The translations under genes and the position numbers were made by a program. This document shows, piece after piece, positions 14,905-18,332 of a stretch of DNA of 18,332 bases. The notes below the pieces were generated by a model. That model made no database searches. It had not been told where the DNA came from and worked only from the letters and a program-made list of their open reading frames with translations. Source of the stretch: JAGLRQ01 sp965369805 (GTDB lineage: Bacteria; Auribacterota; UBA6266); the NCBI GenBank assembly GCA_965369805.1, contig CBDURG010000026.1:1-18332 (forward strand), in the 5' to 3' direction. Numbering within the stretch: position 1 is the first letter of the stretch; each line of letters starts with the position of its first letter.

Positions 14905-15679
14905 TTTTTATTTCTTCCATTTTAGAATCAGGAATTGCCGGATGCGCGTTAATAGTCCCCCAGTCAAGAGAATCCGTACCGGTATCTTCAGAAAATATCC
15001 ACTCGGAAACCGCATCCACCCACAATTGATCAATTTTTTTTGTGCCGCAGGATTTCTCAATTATCACATATCTTACTTTGCCCAATGGTGTAACCCAAAA
15101 TTTCAAAGTAAGCCTGTTCAAATCTGAATAGTCCTTAAAATCCTCCGGCAACTGTGGAAAAGACATCATCACGACATCTCTCGCGGATACAGGGCCCACA
15201 ACAAGTGATTTTTTCCTTTCAAATATATCCAGTAAGCCGTTCCCCAACTTCCCTTCAATCAGAGACGGAGCAAAAACATCTTTCGGCTCTAATTCTAACT
15301 TTATGTTAAACTCCGGCTTCAATAAGACCCCCGCTAAAGTTATCGGGGATTCCTGTCTGCGGCTGCGCAAACTTGCAGGCTCTTGATCCCAGACAACCAC
15401 CTGGTGATCAAATTTAATTTCAGAATCCAGCACTTTCCTTGAAAATCCGGCCCGGCCCGGCATAGAAAAGAGGCTATAGTCGCTTTCGCTTAAAATATCT
15501 GTAATCTCAGGTTTATCAAGCCTCAGAGGAACTGAAACAAGAAAAACTTCCACGGGTAATCTTTTTGCGAGGAAAAAGGGGTCGCTTTTTACACCTATCA
15601 GGAAGAAACCTGCCAAGTGCCATACGACAGACAACAAAAATGCCTGAAAAAATATTTTGTCTTTCAAAACACCGTCCAT
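14891..15679 (-). CDS. TonB/TolA-like energy transducer protein
   Basis: The 262-residue protein has a TonB-like plan. An N-terminal membrane helix (about 9-29) carries S17-x3-H21, the Ser/His pair found in the TonB and TolA anchors that engage ExbB/TolQ. A periplasmic linker follows, then a C-terminal TonB_C-like domain (about 185-232) with LKFWVTPLGKVRYVIIEKSCG and a W-x-DAVSEWIF ending. The usual long proline-rich spacer is missing; the linker is mixed and partly charged. The gene follows tolR by 16 bases and overlaps the zinc-ribbon gene by 14. There is no good Shine-Dalgarno sequence at the ATG, so coupling to tolR is likely. It should carry proton-motive energy from TolQ/TolR to the outer membrane. 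Whether it acts like TolA (envelope integrity) or TonB (receptor transport) cannot be told. Confidence 0.78.
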   Translation of the reverse strand: MDGVLKDKIFFQAFLLSVVWHLAGFFLIGVKSDPFFLAKRLPVEVFLVSVPLRLDKPEITDILSESDYSLFSMPGRAGFSRKVLDSEIKFDHQVVVWDQEPASLRSRRQESPITLAGVLLKPEFNIKLELEPKDVFAPSLIEGKLGNGLLDIFERKKSLVVGPVSARDVVMMSFPQLPEDFKDYSDLNRLTLKFWVTPLGKVRYVIIEKSCGTKKIDQLWVDAVSEWIFSEDTGTDSLDWGTINAHPAIPDSKMEEIKNDKS

Positions 15680-15695
15680 CGGAAAGGGATAAAGG

Positions 15696-16106
15696 TTATT
15701 CTCTCTTCTTTGGTTTCGTAGCTATGGCTAATCTGTTTATACCGGCAGATTTTATTTCACCCATCACTTTGACAACAAGCCCATGATTAACCCTGTCGTC
15801 AGCTTTAATAATGACTATCTTATCGGGAGTTCTCTTTGCTATAGGCCTGAGCTTAATTTCAAGGGTGCCTTCAGTTATATTTTCATCATTTAGGAGAATC
15901 TTCCTTTCCGCAGTAATTGTTACAATAATATTATCCTCAGACTGCGCTTCGCTCACTTTCGATTCAGGAAGATTTACTTTTATCCCTGGCTGAAGTATAA
16001 ACGAAGATGACAGCATAAAAAACAACAACAGCAGGAAAATCACATCTATAAGAGGAGTAATATCTAATTTCCCTTTTTCAAGCGAGGCCTTTTTTCTAAA
16101 CTTCAT
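15696..16106 (-). CDS. tolR: Biopolymer transport protein TolR/ExbD
   Basis: This 136-residue inner-membrane protein of the TolQ/TolR or ExbB/ExbD proton channel begins MKFRKKASLEKGKLDITPLI. A single membrane helix (about 19-40) contains D21, the conserved proton-carrying Asp in PLIDVIFLLLLFF. The periplasmic domain includes a typical VIIKADDRVNHGLVVKVMGEIKSAG segment. I chose the ATG at 16106 because GAGGAGAA lies just upstream and the protein then starts like the family; the reading frame is open for 26 further residues upstream, but these lie inside tolQ and read as membrane-like noise. The gene overlaps the end of tolQ by 11 bases. It is named tolR by association with tolQ; exbD would be equally fair. 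Confidence 0.9.
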   Translation of the reverse strand: MKFRKKASLEKGKLDITPLIDVIFLLLLFFMLSSSFILQPGIKVNLPESKVSEAQSEDNIIVTITAERKILLNDENITEGTLEIKLRPIAKRTPDKIVIIKADDRVNHGLVVKVMGEIKSAGINRLAIATKPKKRE

Positions 16107-16728
16107 ATTCTTCTCCTCTAACAGCAAGAATATTAACCAGTTCCGTAGCACTCTTTTCCATATCAAGAACCAGAGAATCAACACGGCTTACAAGATAGTT
16201 ATAAGCCACATAAGCCGGTATAGCAACTGTTAACCCCGCGGCGGTTGTCACCAGAGCTTCCCATATACCTCCCGCAAGGTCAGCCGGATTTACAATACCT
16301 GCCTTCGCGCTTATATCCTGAATTCGCATAAAAGCCTTGATCATACCCGTTACCGTCCCAAGAAGCCCCAGAAGAGGTGTCACATGAGCAATTGTCGCGA
16401 GGACTACCAGGTTTTTTTCAAAACGCGGAACTTCATGCAATCCCGCGTCTTCTATTGATTCTTTTATTTCTTCTTTTTGATCATCATGTTTCAGGAGCCC
16501 TGCTTTGACTATATGTGCTACAGGGCCGGGTGTTTCATCACAAATCGAAATAGCCTCTGTTATTTTTCCCTTCTTTATTATATTTCTAATGCCCGCCATG
16601 AATTTCTCAGTATCAATCTGGGCACGGTGGAAATGAAATAATCGTTCAATAAAAATAGTAAGCGCAAGGACCGAACAAAACCCAATAATATACATTAACG
16701 GTCCGCCTTTCATCACAATTTCCAACAT
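16096..16728 (-). CDS. tolQ: TolQ/ExbB/MotA family proton channel protein
   Basis: The 210-residue inner-membrane protein forms the pentameric channel that works with TolR and the TonB-like protein. Three membrane helices are visible: about 8-24, about 105-128 with PLLGLLGTVTGMIKAF, and about 150-178 with ALVTTAAGLTVAIPAYVAYN, whose Thr residues are the conserved polar lining. The cytoplasmic loop lies between helices 1 and 2. A strong AAGGAGG is five bases before the ATG at 16728. It is followed, with an 11-base overlap, by tolR, and preceded by the TPR gene and a 94-base low-complexity spacer. The choice of TolQ over ExbB comes from the TPR and TonB-like neighbours and is not certain. Confidence 0.9.
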   Translation of the reverse strand: MLEIVMKGGPLMYIIGFCSVLALTIFIERLFHFHRAQIDTEKFMAGIRNIIKKGKITEAISICDETPGPVAHIVKAGLLKHDDQKEEIKESIEDAGLHEVPRFEKNLVVLATIAHVTPLLGLLGTVTGMIKAFMRIQDISAKAGIVNPADLAGGIWEALVTTAAGLTVAIPAYVAYNYLVSRVDSLVLDMEKSATELVNILAVRGEEYEV

Positions 16729-16751
16729 ATAATCCTCCTTTTATTATATCG

Positions 16752-16818
16752 TATTGAGTTTTGAGTATCGCGTCTTGCGTTAAAAATTCTATTTAACACT
16801 CCATACTCACTACTGATT
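16752..16818. repeat. Low-complexity word-like spacer between the TPR gene and tolQ
   Basis: The spacer carries short near-repeats: GTATTGAGTT, TTGAGTATCG and CGTCTTGCGT on the plus strand, followed by an inverted repeat GTTAAA/TTTAAC (16779-16784 and 16792-16797) and an ACTCACTACTG stretch. The minus strand reads as ACGCAAGACGCGATACTC-like words. Similar patterns recur in other spacers of this window. No promoter is convincing: TATAAT is present just before the tolQ ribosome site, but too close to serve. Confidence 0.5.
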
Positions 16819-16822
16819 TTTC

Positions 16823-18332
16823 CTACCAGATAAAACTTCCCTTCCTTCTCAATTCGCTTATCCTTTTTGCGGCATCTTCGCTCAACGGATTGTTTACATC
16901 AATCAGTTTCTGATAAATTTTTATGGCTTCTTTAAACTTACCCATCCCTTCGTATAATTCAGCGGCTTTATAATCCGCCTTCGAAAACCAGTGCTTAACC
17001 CGAGAATATCCATATATTACCATAAGATAACGATCCAGAGCTTTATCAATATCCCCAAGTTTTTCAAAACATCTTGCTATCTTATAATATGCCTGGGCTT
17101 TTAATTCAGAGTTGTCGCTGCTAAGAATTCCTTCGTACACTTCTACAGCCTCCTGATATTTTTCCATACTGAAAAGTGAATCCGCGATTCTTCCTTTTGT
17201 TTCGAAAAGAAGGTAGTTATTTTTTTGCTCCGAAAGTACAGTAAAAGTTTCAAGCGCTTCACCGAATCTGGCTTGAGCCGCGAAGCTATCACCTAAAAGA
17301 AAGGCCCCATCAAATCTAAAATCGCCGTCAGGATACCTATCTAAAAGTTCCTTTAAAATTGCTTCGGCATCATTAATATCCTCATTTTTAAAAGCACTTT
17401 TCGCTGCCCAAAACATTGCTTCATCGGCCAGCTCGGAAGAAGGAAAGACCTCATATAATTTCGTGTATATTCCCCTCGCAGACTTAAATTCTTCATTATT
17501 ATACCTCTTCTCACCAAGCCAGAACATGACTTCCGATGTAATAGGTGAATGAGGGTACTTTACGACATATTCTTCAAAGGATTTACTTGCTTCTTCCATT
17601 TTTCCCATCTGGCTGTAACACCAGGCACGTTCATATTCCGCGCGCGGAACCAGAGGGCTACCAGGAAACTGTTCTATCATTTTCGAATAATATTCAAGAG
17701 ACAGCTGATAATCTCCCATCGCGTAATATGTAGCGCCTATCCGGAAGGTCGCCATATCCTTAAGGTCAGATCCGGCAAAAGAGCTTAAAAGCTTAAAGTA
17801 TGCTTCAATAGCTTTTTCGAAATTTCCCGCGTTAAAATTAGCCATACCAATTCTATATTGAGCATTATCTGAAAACGGACTTTCAGGATATTGAGTTATA
17901 AGAGTTTCAAAAGCTCCCAGTGCTTTTGAAAAACCTTCCAGTTTATAATAACACCAACCTATTTGAAAAAGAGCCTGGTCGGCTTTCCCGCTCCGCGGAT
18001 ATTCACTAAGAATCATTTTATAACTTTTTACAGCCTCTTCATAATCACCCAGAAAATAATAGGCATCTCCTATTTTTAACTGTGTTCCCGCTTTAAAAAC
18101 AGGATCGTTACTGCTTTCTCTCGCCCTTTTGAAATTATCAACCGCTTTAATATATTTACTCTGCCTGAAATATGCCCATCCAAGCCCATTATAAAATTTT
18201 GGTAATTTTACACTGCTATAAAATCTATTTAACAGCTCCTCGAAAAGCGCTTCGCCTTTTTCATATTCTCCGAGCTCCAGATAGGATTCCGCAAGCCAAT
18301 ACATTGCATCCTCAACACTAAAATCCTCCGGA
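16823..18332 (-). CDS. Tetratricopeptide-repeat protein, 5'-truncated by the window edge
   Basis: The frame stays open to the last base, so the Met at 18304 is an internal residue of a repeat, not a start, and the N terminus (with any signal peptide) lies outside the window. The visible part of about 500 residues is nearly all TPR-like helix pairs of some 35-37 residues, about thirteen units, each with the A..Y.IG..Y...G.Y..A...Y..LL..YP.S pattern. This resembles the BamD/CpoB/YbgF or AglT-type repeat proteins of the periplasm or envelope. Its place directly before tolQ fits a role in envelope integrity or secretion. It ends 94 bases before tolQ. The exact family cannot be told from the repeats alone. 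Confidence 0.85.
   Translation of the reverse strand, partial: PEDFSVEDAMYWLAESYLELGEYEKGEALFEELLNRFYSSVKLPKFYNGLGWAYFRQSKYIKAVDNFKRARESSNDPVFKAGTQLKIGDAYYFLGDYEEAVKSYKMILSEYPRSGKADQALFQIGWCYYKLEGFSKALGAFETLITQYPESPFSDNAQYRIGMANFNAGNFEKAIEAYFKLLSSFAGSDLKDMATFRIGATYYAMGDYQLSLEYYSKMIEQFPGSPLVPRAEYERAWCYSQMGKMEEASKSFEEYVVKYPHSPITSEVMFWLGEKRYNNEEFKSARGIYTKLYEVFPSSELADEAMFWAAKSAFKNEDINDAEAILKELLDRYPDGDFRFDGAFLLGDSFAAQARFGEALETFTVLSEQKNNYLLFETKGRIADSLFSMEKYQEAVEVYEGILSSDNSELKAQAYYKIARCFEKLGDIDKALDRYLMVIYGYSRVKHWFSKADYKAAELYEGMGKFKEAIKIYQKLIDVNNPLSEDAAKRISELRRKGSFIW

Noticed and set aside
16107..16184. Longer tolR start at 16184
   Set aside because: The 26 extra residues lie inside tolQ, are not family-like, and the ATG at 16106 has GAGGAGAA immediately upstream.
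16740..16760. TATAAT just before tolQ as a -10 box
   Set aside because: Transcription would start within the Shine-Dalgarno sequence and no -35 is at the right distance.
18304..18304. Met at 18304 as start of the TPR gene
   Set aside because: The frame continues open to the window edge with residues that complete the TPR unit, so the gene is truncated.
1..18332. CRISPR array, tRNA, transposase, toxin-antitoxin or defence genes
   Set aside because: I found no regular spaced repeats, cloverleaf, or matching protein signature anywhere in the window.

Overview
This is an A+T-rich bacterial chromosomal segment in which every recognisable gene lies on the minus strand. The genes are packed tightly: most neighbours overlap by 4-41 bases, and no non-coding stretch exceeds about 210 bases. 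A TolQ/TolR pair, a TonB-like transducer and a lipoprotein with a clear lipobox point to a diderm (outer-membrane) cell. The gene order phoH-pgpH-ybeY-dgkA-...-recO, in contrast, resembles that of Firmicutes. Together with the word-like low-complexity repeats in the spacers, this suggests an uncultured phylum of the Omnitrophota/Elusimicrobiota/PVC-neighbour sort. That placement is an inference, not a demonstration.

Layout in the direction of transcription (high to low coordinates). (1) 18332-14662: a long TPR solenoid protein cut by the window edge, then tolQ, tolR, a TonB/TolA-like transducer and a small membrane-anchored zinc-ribbon protein. This looks like an envelope energy-transduction module. 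(2) 14649-11212: dnaE, the replicative polymerase alpha subunit. (3) 11150-10676: an HU/IHF-family gene with its own sigma70-type promoter and a rho-independent terminator. (4) 10677-7512: a promoter, then hisS and aspS overlapping by 8 bases. (5) 7481-6979: a LysM lipoprotein gene with an extended -10 promoter and a GTG start. (6) 6894-1: a dyad-symmetric intergenic element, then a run of seven genes: phoH, pgpH, ybeY, a fused DgkA-PAP2 lipid enzyme, a CNNM/CorC-type protein, a DUF502 membrane protein and the N-terminal part of recO.

The window is mainly housekeeping: DNA replication and repair, nucleoid structure, tRNA charging, RNA maturation, c-di-AMP turnover, undecaprenyl carrier recycling and envelope energisation. 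I see no CRISPR array, tRNA, rRNA, transposase, prophage or defence system, and nothing that looks like a wholly undescribed system. The points most worth a second look are the undecaprenol kinase-phosphatase fusion with altered PAP2 motifs, the Asp in place of the third zinc-binding His of YbeY, the AspRS signature suggesting a non-discriminating enzyme, the intact PHP metal site in DnaE, the absence of era from an otherwise conserved operon, the uncharacterised zinc-ribbon membrane protein, and the dyad or low-complexity repeats in the spacers.
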